From contig PUHO01000009.1 of the NCBI GenBank assembly GCA_002995645.1, forward strand, positions 1 to 48,115: DNA of 48,115 nucleotides. The letters run 5' to 3'. Position 1 is the first letter of the stretch. Each line of letters begins with the position of its first letter. Of the stretch, positions 1-9,712 are shown piece by piece. The position numbers and the translations under genes were made by a program. The stretch comes from SAR324 cluster bacterium. Lineage in GTDB: Bacteria; SAR324; XYD2-FULL-50-16; HCM1. The notes beneath the pieces were generated by a model, which worked only from the letters and a program-made list of their open reading frames with translations, did not search any database and had not been told where the DNA came from.

Positions 1-1
1 G

Positions 2-2719
2 CACTATAATGCGCGCTGGAAAGTGCGGCTAGTTAATGCTAGTTGGCAACCTGTTAATGCTAATCTAACGCATCAAAAAGCTATCCTTTCAAAAGAAATT
101 AACTTTAACGGTTTAAATTTTACTTATAGCATTATTGAACGTCAGCAACCGGATTATTTCTATTCTATCTTGTTTTACGTTAGCTTTGCTTTTAGCTTTC
201 TTGTTCTTGGTATACTCCTTTTACTTGGCTATACACTTTTTAAGAAAGAGAATAAAATAAAACATGATACGTTTGTACAAAATTTATATAGAACAAGTGT
301 TAATCAATTAAAATATAGTAAGAACGTACAAGAAAGTATTAACGAAATTTTAGAGCAAATTTGTACGTATATGCAAAGTGACTATGGCTATATTATTTTG
401 CCTGATAGTCGTGTACAAGAATTAAGCGGTGTTGCGCGTTACGTTAAAAATAAGCAAAACCAGACTTTATTTGAAAATACGATTTTTTCTTCTTATATGC
501 GAGACGATTTTAGTTTACTTGATCGTGTGTTAGCTGATGAAATTTGTGTTTGGATATCTGATGTAAAGCTAGATAGCTATTTTTCTAAAATGAACTTACA
601 TGAAAAATTAGGCGTTGTTAGTGCCGTTGGTATTCCTCTATTTATACGCGGTAAATCAGTCGCCGTTTTTGAACTTTATTTTACAACTAAACAAGAACGT
701 AACGAGCAAATCATTCAAGAACTATTATTCCTTTTAGATATTTTAGCTTTTAAATTAGAAATTAATTGGAAAATGGAAGAAGAAAAAAACGAATACTTAT
801 GTCAATCTACCTTGTTTAACGAAGGAGATACGTTTCGCTTGATTGTGGATAAAGACGGTGTAATTAAGCAATGCAATAAGGCAGCGGAAAAGGCGTTTTA
901 TATTTCATCAAAAGCCATAGACAAACAAAAAATCACCGAGTTTTTTAGTTTTAACGGTGAGTTAAACGACCGGTTTATTGAGAAATTACCTTCTTTAGTT
1001 AATAATACGGTGTCTATGCATAACTATAAGGCAATAGACGTCCCGCAAGAGTTTCTTTGCCATATATACGAGTTAATACAATACACAGAAAACGCTTATT
1101 TATTAGTTTTTAATTTTACCGATATAGCAAACCACACGCAAACGCAATTTAAACAATTGCAAAAACGTTACGATCTGCTTAATAATAAATATGAAAATTT
1201 CAAATCAACAAAAAGCCAAGAGGCAGATTTGTTGCTTTTATATACTAAATATTTCTATGGTTATGCTAAGCCGTACCTTCAATCTCTAGAGCATGTTTAT
1301 GCGCAAGAATTACAGTTGTCTAAAGATAATATAGGTATGCTACAACCGGCATTGCAGGCAAGTCGCAACCTTTCTCTTGCGTTTAAAACTAGAATAGACG
1401 GGCTTAATTTTGACGCTGGCACGCCGGTAACGTTAAAGAAAGAAAGTTTTCAAGTACAAGCAACAATGAAAGCGTGGACACGTAGCATTATGAGTGAATA
1501 TTTTAACTCTTCTTTTGCTATTAATTTAGAAACAGATGAAAACGTGCCGGATTATATATATATGCCAAAACAAGCGTTGCGACAGATTCTTACTTTATTG
1601 TTATTTTTTAATTTTAATGGTGCTAAACTGAATGACCTACATGAATTAACCATCTTTTTACAACTGCCTAAACCAAATAACAATAAACTTATTGTTGCTT
1701 TTAAAGGACAAGGCAAGTTATTTGATCAAGCTATAGCCGGCGATATGCTAGAATATCCGTTTGTTAATCTAGAAAAAATGATCGCTTCTAATTCGCAAGA
1801 AATGCTTTATTTCATAGTAGCTTTACAATATATGCACGCCTTGCAAGGTAAAGCGTATAAATCACAAGACGGACAGGAGTTTGCGTTTACATGCACCTTT
1901 GAGGCTTTGCAAGAATCCCACGAAGTAGAAGAAACTTTAGAACTAGAAGGAGTCAAAGTTTTATTTTGTGAAACTAAAAAAACAACGCTTAACACGGCGG
2001 AACGATTATTGTCTGTGCAAGGTTGTTTAGTTGACTTTGCCTATAATCTAGAAGATTTCAAAATAGCGCTTTTAAAAAGTAGACACGAACCTTATTCTTT
2101 AATTGTTTTTGATACGAAAAGCCAAAAAACAAGCTTACATGCGTTTTATAAAGAGTTAGCCCAACAAGAGCAACGGCAAACTAAATTGGTCGTTCTTTGT
2201 GCTGATAAAGAAGAACAGATCGCATATGAACAAGAAGGAATACGTGCCCATTTATGGCTTATAAAACCAATACGTTCTCAAGTATTTAAATCAAGTATAG
2301 TGAAAATTATACAAACGAAAGAACAACCGGAGTTAAAAGAAACGCAACTTTTACAATTCCAAGGAAAAACGGTGCTTGCGATTATTCCTTACGTAGAATA
2401 TCAACAATCATTAGCTCAGTTATTACAAGAAGAAGACTGTAAATATAAAACCGCATCGTCTTTAGATGATGCAAAGAAAATGCTTAACTATTCGCACTTT
2501 GATTTTATTTTTATTAGTACTGACGCTTTTCAACGGGACGTTATTCCCTTACTGGAAAAAATAAAGCAAACTGACCAAATAGACAAACCGAAGGTAACTT
2601 GTATTGCACTATCTGCATCACAGCATGTAATCCAACAAACAACAGATTTATTGCCGTATATAGATTATGTAATGAAAGTGCCTATAGAAAAGCTAGAATT
2701 TAAGAAAACAAAAATTTAA
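2..2719 (+). CDS. Membrane sensor protein, degenerate hybrid histidine kinase (5' truncated by window edge)
   Basis: The frame is open from base 2, so the true start lies outside the window; the first internal start is a GTG at 23. The visible part begins with the end of a probable periplasmic sensor region, then one membrane helix (about residues 46-72 counted from base 23). A GAF-like region (about 95-245) and a PAS-like region (about 265-370) follow, then a region aligning with kinase ATPase domains, then two receiver-like domains. The ATPase-like part reads LRQILTLLLFF where kinases carry an N-box Asn, and I see no H-box His. The first receiver keeps an Asp (YSLIVFD) and a Lys (LWLIKP). 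The second has Ser in place of the Asp (FDFIFIS). I infer a signalling scaffold that has lost kinase activity. It ends 28 bp before icd. Domain assignments are by eye. Confidence 0.6.
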   Translation, partial: HYNARWKVRLVNASWQPVNANLTHQKAILSKEINFNGLNFTYSIIERQQPDYFYSILFYVSFAFSFLVLGILLLLGYTLFKKENKIKHDTFVQNLYRTSVNQLKYSKNVQESINEILEQICTYMQSDYGYIILPDSRVQELSGVARYVKNKQNQTLFENTIFSSYMRDDFSLLDRVLADEICVWISDVKLDSYFSKMNLHEKLGVVSAVGIPLFIRGKSVAVFELYFTTKQERNEQIIQELLFLLDILAFKLEINWKMEEEKNEYLCQSTLFNEGDTFRLIVDKDGVIKQCNKAAEKAFYISSKAIDKQKITEFFSFNGELNDRFIEKLPSLVNNTVSMHNYKAIDVPQEFLCHIYELIQYTENAYLLVFNFTDIANHTQTQFKQLQKRYDLLNNKYENFKSTKSQEADLLLLYTKYFYGYAKPYLQSLEHVYAQELQLSKDNIGMLQPALQASRNLSLAFKTRIDGLNFDAGTPVTLKKESFQVQATMKAWTRSIMSEYFNSSFAINLETDENVPDYIYMPKQALRQILTLLLFFNFNGAKLNDLHELTIFLQLPKPNNNKLIVAFKGQGKLFDQAIAGDMLEYPFVNLEKMIASNSQEMLYFIVALQYMHALQGKAYKSQDGQEFAFTCTFEALQESHEVEETLELEGVKVLFCETKKTTLNTAERLLSVQGCLVDFAYNLEDFKIALLKSRHEPYSLIVFDTKSQKTSLHAFYKELAQQEQRQTKLVVLCADKEEQIAYEQEGIRAHLWLIKPIRSQVFKSSIVKIIQTKEQPELKETQLLQFQGKTVLAIIPYVEYQQSLAQLLQEEDCKYKTASSLDDAKKMLNYSHFDFIFISTDAFQRDVIPLLEKIKQTDQIDKPKVTCIALSASQHVIQQTTDLLPYIDYVMKVPIEKLEFKKTKI

Positions 2720-2747
2720 CTATATATAAAGCAAAACAGGAGAAAAG

Positions 2748-3977
2748 ATGGATAAAATAAAAGTAAAAAATCCAATTGTAGAAATAGACGGCGATGAAAT
2801 GACGCGAGTCATTTGGGAAAAAATCAAAGAAGATTTTATTTTACCTTACCTAGATATAGACTTAAAATATTATGATCTGTCTATTGAAAACCGAGATAAA
2901 ACGCAAGACAAGGTTACAGTAGACGCGGCAAAAGCAATCCAACAATATAACGTTGGTGTTAAATGCGCTACGATCACGGCAGATGACGGACGTGTTGAAG
3001 AGTTTCAATTACAAAAAAAATGGAAGTCACCAAATGGAACCATACGTAATATTTTAGACGGTACTGTTTTTCGTGAACCGATTATTTGTAAAAACGTGCC
3101 GTTATTAGTTAATTCATGGAAAAAGCCAATTGTAATTGGACGGCATGCGTTTGGAGATCAATATAAAGCAACAGAAATGGAGATCCCAAAAGCAGGCAAG
3201 GTAATTATGCGATTTGAATCTAGTGATGGAACGATTACAGAGGAAAAAGAAGTTTTCACTTTTCAAAATCAAGGTGTGGCAATGGCAACGTATAACCTAG
3301 ACGAGTCGATTACTGGTTTTGCTCGATCTTGTATGAAACATGCGCTAGATCTTAGCTATCCTTTATATTTATCTACGAAAAATACAATCTTGCAAGTATA
3401 TGACGCTCGGTTTAAATCTATTTTTGAAGAAGTATATAAAAATGAATTTCAAACGCAATTTGAAAGTAAAGGGCTATTATACGAACATCGATTAATAGAT
3501 GATATGGTAGCGTACGCTATGCGAAGTGAAGGCGGTTTTGTGTGGGCTTGTAAGAATTATGACGGTGACGTACAATCGGATTCATTGGCACAAGGTTTCG
3601 GATCGCTAGGTTTAATGAAATCCGTACTAGTGAGTAGCGACGGCAAGACCATAGAAGCGGAAGCAGCGCACGGAACGGTAACAAGACATTATCGCTTACA
3701 CCAACAAGGAAAGGAAACAAGCACAAACCCCATTGCTAGTTTGTTTGCTTGGACTAGTGCTTTAGAACATAGAGCTAAACTAGATAATACGCCGGACGTG
3801 GCAAGGTTTGCTAAGACTTTAGAAGCAAGTTGTATTCAAGTCGTAGAGCAAGGGTATATGACAAAAGATCTGGCTGTCCTTATTAAAAAAGAAAAAATGA
3901 CAGAAACAGACTACCTTACTACGAATGCGTTTCTTGCCAAATTGAAAGAAACGTTCCACCAAGCGTTAAGTAAGTAA
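2748..3977 (+). CDS. icd: NADP-dependent isocitrate dehydrogenase
   Basis: Catalyses oxidative decarboxylation of isocitrate to 2-oxoglutarate in the cytoplasm. At 409 residues it has the full length of the homodimeric 'eukaryotic-type' IDH (IDH1/2-like), not the E. coli Icd type. Visible family motifs are the N-terminal VEIDGDEMTRVIWE, the substrate-loop segment SPNGTIRNILDGTVFREPI, and IEAEAAHGTVTRHYR near the coenzyme site. The start has a good ribosome-binding site (AGGAG about 7 bp upstream). It lies between the sensor gene and lptB, with only 3 bp to lptB, so co-transcription is likely. Its product feeds the glutamate synthase encoded by gltBD in the same window, although that is a separate operon. 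Confidence 0.93.
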   Translation: MDKIKVKNPIVEIDGDEMTRVIWEKIKEDFILPYLDIDLKYYDLSIENRDKTQDKVTVDAAKAIQQYNVGVKCATITADDGRVEEFQLQKKWKSPNGTIRNILDGTVFREPIICKNVPLLVNSWKKPIVIGRHAFGDQYKATEMEIPKAGKVIMRFESSDGTITEEKEVFTFQNQGVAMATYNLDESITGFARSCMKHALDLSYPLYLSTKNTILQVYDARFKSIFEEVYKNEFQTQFESKGLLYEHRLIDDMVAYAMRSEGGFVWACKNYDGDVQSDSLAQGFGSLGLMKSVLVSSDGKTIEAEAAHGTVTRHYRLHQQGKETSTNPIASLFAWTSALEHRAKLDNTPDVARFAKTLEASCIQVVEQGYMTKDLAVLIKKEKMTETDYLTTNAFLAKLKETFHQALSK

Positions 3978-3980
3978 AAT

Positions 3981-4700
3981 ATGTTTCTTGAAACAGACGG
4001 TTTAGTAAAACAATATAATAATCGTATTGTGGTGAATCACGTTAGTTTTTCCATAAAGCAAGGGGAAATAGTGGGGCTACTTGGTGCTAATGGCGCAGGA
4101 AAAACAACTAGTTTTTATATGACTGTTGGGCTAGTGCGACCAGATAAAGGAAGAGTTCGTTTTAATGGAAAAGATATTACAGAATATCCCATTAATCAAA
4201 GGTCTTTACTTGGTATTAGCTATTTGCCTCAAGAAACTTCTATCTTTAGAAAAATGTCGGTTGAAAATAATATTAAAGCCGTTCTAGATAGACGAGGTTA
4301 TACGAAACAAAAAAGCAAAATGCGCTTAGAAGAGCTACTAGAAGAACTAGGCGTAACGCATATTCGCAAGAATAAAGGCTATTCGTTGTCCGGTGGAGAA
4401 AAGAGAAGAGTAGAAATTGCAAGAGCTTTAGCAATAGACCCGCTGTTTGTTTTGCTAGACGAACCTTTTGCCGGTGTGGATCCTATTTCTGTTCATGATA
4501 TTCAAGCAACTATACGCTATTTATGTAATAAAGGCATAGGCATTTTGATTACAGATCATAACGTACGAGAGACGCTACAAATATCAGATCGCGCTTATAT
4601 TTTAAATATGGGAAATATATTGGTAGAAGGTACGCCGGACGAGATTGTTGCCAATGAATTAGCACAAAAATATTACTTAGGTGAGAAATTTTCTTTATAA
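3981..4700 (+). CDS. lptB: LPS export ABC transporter ATP-binding protein LptB
   Basis: Cytoplasmic ATPase that powers lipopolysaccharide extraction from the inner membrane together with LptFG and LptC. The 239 residues match the usual length. Walker A is GANGAGKT at residues 35-42, the Q-loop segment is SYLPQETSIFRKM, the ABC signature is LSGGEKRRVEIARAL near residue 136, and Walker B is LLDEPFAGVDP near residue 157. The YLPQE and EPFAGVDPI segments are typical of LptB as opposed to other ABC ATPases. It starts 3 bp after icd and is followed 24 bp later by smc. LptA and LptC are not in the window, nor is rpoN, which often follows lptB; hpf, also often near rpoN, lies about 40 kb away. Confidence 0.93.
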   Translation: MFLETDGLVKQYNNRIVVNHVSFSIKQGEIVGLLGANGAGKTTSFYMTVGLVRPDKGRVRFNGKDITEYPINQRSLLGISYLPQETSIFRKMSVENNIKAVLDRRGYTKQKSKMRLEELLEELGVTHIRKNKGYSLSGGEKRRVEIARALAIDPLFVLLDEPFAGVDPISVHDIQATIRYLCNKGIGILITDHNVRETLQISDRAYILNMGNILVEGTPDEIVANELAQKYYLGEKFSL

Positions 4701-4724
4701 CCTTTCATATATACTTGTATTTTT

Positions 4725-7700
4725 ATGCAACTACTACGTCTTGAGATTCTAGGTTTTAAATCTTTTGTGGACAAAGCGGTGATTCACTTTGATCAAAAGG
4801 GAATCTCTATGATTGTTGGACCAAACGGTTGTGGCAAGAGTAACGTTGTAGACGCGATTCGCTGGGCGCTAGGAGAGCAAAGCGCAAAAAGCTTGCGAGG
4901 CGACCATATGGAGGACGTTATCTTTGCCGGTAGTCGTACAAGAAAGCCCCTTAGCCTTGCTCAAGTTTCTTTGATTTTTTCCAATACTGCCGGCGATCTT
5001 ACTTCTAAATATAAAGACTTTAAAGAAATTAACGTTACAAGGCGACTATATCGAAGTGGTGAAAGTCAATATTTGATTAATAAGTCAACTTGTCGTTTAA
5101 CTGATATTCGTGAATTATTCATGGATACCGGTATTAGTGGCAAAGGTTACGCTATTATAGAGCAAGGTCAAATTGCTCAAATTATAGCCGGGAAACAAAC
5201 GGATAGGCGAATCTTACTCGACGAAGCTGCCGGCATAGTTAAGTTTAAAGTAAAGAAAAAAGATGCAGAACGGCGGTTACATGAAACAAAGCAAAATTTA
5301 CTCCGTGTTCGTGATTTACTAAGCGAACTAGAATCTCGTGAAGAATCGCTTGAGAAGCAAGCAAAAGAAGCAACTTTGTTTTTAGAGCTGAAAGGACAAG
5401 GTAATAAATTGTTTCGTGAGATAACTTCGTTTAAATGGCATAAAGCAAAACAAGAACAAAACACACTTGCACAAGCAAAAGCAAAAGAAGAAGCAAAACG
5501 TAATAAAATCAATTTAGCCTCTGCTAGTTTACAAAGTAGATTAGATGCTGCCACTGTTAAAAAAACAAACGCACAGCTCCAAAGTGAAGTAACAAGAGAA
5601 GAAATAGAAGCAAAACAAAAACAATTACAAACGAAAGATACGCAAAGGCAACTGGGCTTACAATCGCAAGCTAATACTAAGTCGCAACTAGAAGAAATAC
5701 GAGAAAGAAGAAGTAAACTAGAAGAAAAAAATAAACAACTAGAAATAACAAAAGAAGAAGGTAGTAAGCAAGTCGCTAGTTTGCAAAAAGAAATTAACGA
5801 GCTTAAAGAGGCGCTAGGAATTAAACAAAAAGAGTTCGTGCAAATCCAAGGCGAAAAAAAACAAATAGATACAGACGAAGAAAATTTATATAAAGCAAAA
5901 CTAGCAAGTTTGCAAATCCAAACGGCGAAACAAGAAGCGTTAACAAATAGTGAAATACGAAAACAAGATATTTTGAAACGTAAAGAAGAATTAGCGGAGC
6001 AAAAAGAATCGTTGCAAAAGCAAATGGAAACAGGGAAAAAACAACTAGTTACTTTGAATGAAGAAATAGAAGAAATAGAAGAGAAGCAAGAACTATATCA
6101 ACAAAAACGGCAAGCCATACAAGAAGCGCAATTAAAGCTATCACAATCTTTATTTGCTAATCAAAAATTATTTCATGAAAAAGGGCAAATCCTAGCTAAA
6201 CATAAAGCAAGACTAGAATCGCTTGAAGAGTTGGCGTCTTCGTTTTCTGATTTTGAAGAGTCTACAAGTCGCTTTTTGCAATATATGAAAGAACGTAGCG
6301 ACCTGGCAAAAGAGCTTTCTTTTTATGGAAGTTTAGCTCAATTCGTTGCGAGTAAGCAAGAAGAACGTTCGTCTAAACTAGTGCAATACTATTTTGATTT
6401 ACTTCTTTTCAAAGATAAAACCAAGTTAAGCCACATTAAAAAAATAATTGAAGAGCAAAATATAGGACGTATATCTATTTTATTTGATTCTAATATAGAT
6501 AGATATAATCCTGTTGTTCCTACGTTATTACAAGAAAACTTCCAAGAATACCAAGGACGTTTTGCAAGCGATACGGTTTATATGTCAAACCAAGGTATTC
6601 GTATAGATCAAGACGATACGACTGTGTTACCTAGTAACGTGATTATTCTAGGTGATAAGAAAGAATCCAAAGGCGATTTGTATTTTGCTAGACAACAAGA
6701 AATAGAAGATCTCAAGCTTAGTATAGTTACGTTAGAAGATGAAATAGAAGAGATCAAAGAAGCAGTTGCCACACAAGAATTACAAGATAAAGAACAAGAA
6801 AAAGAAGAAGCCCAGCTACGTAATTTACAATTTCAAGTTGATATAGATAAAGTTAGTATTACAAAAACAAAAGACGAATTAACAAGGACTTTTAGTAGAT
6901 TAGAAAGCGAAAAACAAACAATACAAAAACAAGAAGAAGAACAAACTGCTTTGTTTATTCAATTAGAAGAGGAAAAAGCAGAGATACAAGCCTTTTTAGC
7001 AGAGGTGCAAGAAAAAGAAGTAGATACGCAAACACAAGAAAAAGAGTATGCAAAACAAAAAGAGGAAAAAGAAAAAGAGCTAGGCGAGAGTCGAGAAAAC
7101 TTAGAGTCAACACGGATACAATTAGCGGCAAAAGAAGAACAGATACGTAATGCTAAACAACAAAAAATCGCACTAGAACAAGAAGAAAAATCGTTTTTAC
7201 AAGAATGGGACGTTTTAACAAAAAGCTTATTAGAACAAGAAGAAAAAACAAAGAAAACAAGAGAAACGCTTCAAGCCCTGCAAGATGAAATCCCTAAAAT
7301 AGCGCTAGCCATTCAGGAGCAAGAAGCCACTTGGCGAGAGCAAAAAGAAATTATTACAACCCTAGAAGACGAGCATAATAAATTAATTATAGAACGTGGC
7401 GAAATCATAAGAGACATTGGCAAACAAGAAGCTATTTTGCAAGAACAAAGCTTGAAAATAGAGCAATTACAAGAAACAATAGAGTCGCAAGAACAAGAGC
7501 TTCTAGAAGCAACGGGAATGCAGCCGGAAGAAGTAATCCGTCAATTTTCTGTGGAAACCTATTCCCTTGCCCAAGCAGAACAAGAAAGAAAAAAAATAAT
7601 TACTTTATTGCAAGGAATGGATAAAGTAAACTTAGCGGCAAAAGAAGAATATGAAGAATTAAAAGAAAGACTGACTTTTCTAAGAACGCAAGTGAACGAC

Positions 7701-8231
7701 CTAGAAACGAGTATGACAAGTATACTTGATTCGATTCAAACAATGGAAAACGAATCGCAAAGCCGTTTTATGAGTAGTTTTAATGCGATTAACGAAAATT
7801 TTGCACAGTTATTTTCTTCTTTCTTTGAAGGCGGGAAAGCGTCTTTACGTTTACTTGATACAGATAATCCGCTTAATTCAGATATTGAGATTTTAGCGTA
7901 TATGCCGGGCAAACGAGTACAAAGCTTGAATTTACTGAGTGGCGGCGAGAAAGCGTTAACTGCCATTGCTTTGATTTTTGCTATTTTTCAAAATAAGCCG
8001 AGCCCGTTTTGCGTTCTAGACGAAGTAGACGCCCCGCTAGACGAAGCTAATAATGAAAAATTTAATAAACAAATTTTAAAAATGACAGAGTTAACACAAT
8101 TTATTATTATTACACATAATAAAACAACAATGGGAATCGCCGATTTACTTTTAGGCGTCACTATGCAAGAAGCGGGAAGCTCTAAAGTCGTTTCCGTTAA
8201 TTTGAAAGAAAGTTTAGCACTCACACAATAG
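4725..8231 (+). CDS. smc: Chromosome segregation protein SMC
   Basis: Structural-maintenance ATPase that organises and segregates the chromosome with ScpA and ScpB. The 1168 residues match the family. The N-terminal head has GPNGCGKS at residues 32-39. The C-terminal head has the signature LLSGGEKAL near residue 1070 and Walker B FCVLDEVDAPLDEAN near 1097. Between them are two long coiled coils extremely rich in Gln, Glu and Lys, flanking a central region (about 510-640) where the hinge should be. The hinge is strongly diverged and lacks the usual glycine-rich segment I would expect. It sits 24 bp after lptB and 9 bp before the HAD gene. ScpAB are not in the window. Confidence 0.93.
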   Translation: MQLLRLEILGFKSFVDKAVIHFDQKGISMIVGPNGCGKSNVVDAIRWALGEQSAKSLRGDHMEDVIFAGSRTRKPLSLAQVSLIFSNTAGDLTSKYKDFKEINVTRRLYRSGESQYLINKSTCRLTDIRELFMDTGISGKGYAIIEQGQIAQIIAGKQTDRRILLDEAAGIVKFKVKKKDAERRLHETKQNLLRVRDLLSELESREESLEKQAKEATLFLELKGQGNKLFREITSFKWHKAKQEQNTLAQAKAKEEAKRNKINLASASLQSRLDAATVKKTNAQLQSEVTREEIEAKQKQLQTKDTQRQLGLQSQANTKSQLEEIRERRSKLEEKNKQLEITKEEGSKQVASLQKEINELKEALGIKQKEFVQIQGEKKQIDTDEENLYKAKLASLQIQTAKQEALTNSEIRKQDILKRKEELAEQKESLQKQMETGKKQLVTLNEEIEEIEEKQELYQQKRQAIQEAQLKLSQSLFANQKLFHEKGQILAKHKARLESLEELASSFSDFEESTSRFLQYMKERSDLAKELSFYGSLAQFVASKQEERSSKLVQYYFDLLLFKDKTKLSHIKKIIEEQNIGRISILFDSNIDRYNPVVPTLLQENFQEYQGRFASDTVYMSNQGIRIDQDDTTVLPSNVIILGDKKESKGDLYFARQQEIEDLKLSIVTLEDEIEEIKEAVATQELQDKEQEKEEAQLRNLQFQVDIDKVSITKTKDELTRTFSRLESEKQTIQKQEEEQTALFIQLEEEKAEIQAFLAEVQEKEVDTQTQEKEYAKQKEEKEKELGESRENLESTRIQLAAKEEQIRNAKQQKIALEQEEKSFLQEWDVLTKSLLEQEEKTKKTRETLQALQDEIPKIALAIQEQEATWREQKEIITTLEDEHNKLIIERGEIIRDIGKQEAILQEQSLKIEQLQETIESQEQELLEATGMQPEEVIRQFSVETYSLAQAEQERKKIITLLQGMDKVNLAAKEEYEELKERLTFLRTQVNDLETSMTSILDSIQTMENESQSRFMSSFNAINENFAQLFSSFFEGGKASLRLLDTDNPLNSDIEILAYMPGKRVQSLNLLSGGEKALTAIALIFAIFQNKPSPFCVLDEVDAPLDEANNEKFNKQILKMTELTQFIIITHNKTTMGIADLLLGVTMQEAGSSKVVSVNLKESLALTQ

Positions 8232-8240
8232 AGGTTAGTT

Positions 8241-8918
8241 ATGTTACAATCTAAACAATTAGTTTGTCCTGCGCAAATAGAAGCGGTTATCTTTGACGTA
8301 GACGGGCTTTTGCTAGATACAGAAGGAATATATACAGATGTAACGCAAAAAGTTATCCAAGAATGGGGCGATTACAGTTTATCAAATAAATTGAAAGCTA
8401 GTTTGCTAGGCTTAGGGCAAGAAGAAGGTTGCCAAAGGTTAATAGACGCTTTTTCTTTACCTGTAAGCTATGCCGAGCTATTATTAAAAATGGAAGATTT
8501 ATATCGTGCTTACTTTCCTAATTGCAAACCAAAACAAGGTGCGAAAGAATTAGTACTTGAGTTAATTCGCAAAAACGTTCCTATTGCTATTGGAACTAGT
8601 TCATCAAAAGAATATTTAGATTGGAAATTACAAAAACACCAAGATTGGTTTTCTCATTTTCAAACTATTGTTACGCCGGAACATAAAGACGTACAACAAG
8701 CAAAGCCAAGTCCTGATATTTATGTAACTGCCGCAAAAGAGTTGGGTATAGATCCGCAAGCTTGTATTGTGTTTGAAGATTCGCCAGCTGGTATTAGCGC
8801 CGCAAAAAGTGCGGGTATGTATGCTGTTGCTATTCCGGAAGAAACAACAAGCCTAGATAGATTGCAACATGCCGATACGATTTTAACAAGTTTGTCTGCG
8901 TTTACGTGGCATACGTAA
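8241..8918 (+). CDS. HAD-superfamily sugar-phosphate phosphatase
   Basis: Cytoplasmic haloacid-dehalogenase-type hydrolase of 225 residues. Motif I is FDVDGLLLDTE with the nucleophile Asp at about residue 19. Motif II lies in IAIGTSSSKEY, motif III Lys in QQAKPSPDIY, and motif IV in VFEDSPAGISAAKSAGM. This order and length fit the beta-phosphoglucomutase/GS1-like subgroup, which dephosphorylates small sugar or nucleoside phosphates. The exact substrate cannot be read from sequence. It follows smc by 9 bp and probably shares its transcript; the next gene's signal-peptide start lies 11 bp downstream. Confidence 0.85.
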   Translation: MLQSKQLVCPAQIEAVIFDVDGLLLDTEGIYTDVTQKVIQEWGDYSLSNKLKASLLGLGQEEGCQRLIDAFSLPVSYAELLLKMEDLYRAYFPNCKPKQGAKELVLELIRKNVPIAIGTSSSKEYLDWKLQKHQDWFSHFQTIVTPEHKDVQQAKPSPDIYVTAAKELGIDPQACIVFEDSPAGISAAKSAGMYAVAIPEETTSLDRLQHADTILTSLSAFTWHT

Positions 8919-8929
8919 CAGATTTAACA

Positions 8930-9712
8930 ATGTGGATACGCTTAATTTTAATTAACCTTGTTTGCCTGTTATTTCCATACATGGCTATAGCGCAAAGCGT
9001 ATCTTTTAACTTTATTCCTAATCTACCGGTTAAGGCAAAACAGTCAGTACAATATCCTTTTTACTTGTGGTATAATCAAGATTACTATAGAAGTATAAGC
9101 GCTATTTTACGAATAAAAAACGAGTCGCCAACAATATACCAACAAGCCGGTTTAGATTACCTTTCTGTTGCGAATTACTATCATTTACATCAAAAAGATA
9201 AAGCTCTTTCTATTGCAAAAACTATATTGAAAAAACCGGCGCTTCCTAAAGATAGGCAGATACGTATAGCATTGGCGAAGTGGAGCGCTTGTCGTTTACT
9301 TGTAGATCAGCAAGATAAGCAAGCGTTATCTGTTTGGACAAACGCCGGGTTGCCTGATGCGGAAACCTTTCCGGTAACAAAGCAAGTGCAAGGTCTTGTT
9401 TCTGTTCGCCGTGCTAAAATATATTCTATGATTATACCCGGAAGTGGGTTTCTTGTTTCTCATTCTTATTGGAAAGCCATAGGCAGCTTTACTTTAAATG
9501 CTAGTTTTATTGCCGGCGGGTACTATTTAGGAACGCATAAACAGGTAATGGGCGCTGTTGTTCTGTTGTTTTTTGCTACAGGTTGGTATAAAGGTAGTAT
9601 GAATGCTTCTGTTGAGGCAGCGCAAAATTATAATCAAACTATTAAAAAAGAATATAGAGAAGAATGGTTTCGTTCTTATTCTGATTCAACAAAAGGAGTG
9701 CATTGTGAGTAG
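8930..9712 (+). CDS. Hypothetical exported/membrane protein
   Basis: About 260 residues. I choose the ATG at 8930, not the in-frame GTG at 8906, because a hydrophobic signal-like segment (LILINLVCLLFPYMAIAQS) begins directly after it; neither start has a clear ribosome-binding site. The middle is soluble-looking with alternating Tyr, Gln and Lys and could be helical-repeat in character. The C-terminal third has IPGSGF followed by two hydrophobic stretches (about 9455-9600, including NASFIAGGYYLG and GAVVLLFFATGWY). The mature part therefore probably sits in the periplasm, anchored by a C-terminal hairpin. The last codons overlap the pabC start by 8 bp, so translation of the two is probably coupled. 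I do not recognise a function. Confidence 0.6.
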   Translation: MWIRLILINLVCLLFPYMAIAQSVSFNFIPNLPVKAKQSVQYPFYLWYNQDYYRSISAILRIKNESPTIYQQAGLDYLSVANYYHLHQKDKALSIAKTILKKPALPKDRQIRIALAKWSACRLLVDQQDKQALSVWTNAGLPDAETFPVTKQVQGLVSVRRAKIYSMIIPGSGFLVSHSYWKAIGSFTLNASFIAGGYYLGTHKQVMGAVVLLFFATGWYKGSMNASVEAAQNYNQTIKKEYREEWFRSYSDSTKGVHCE

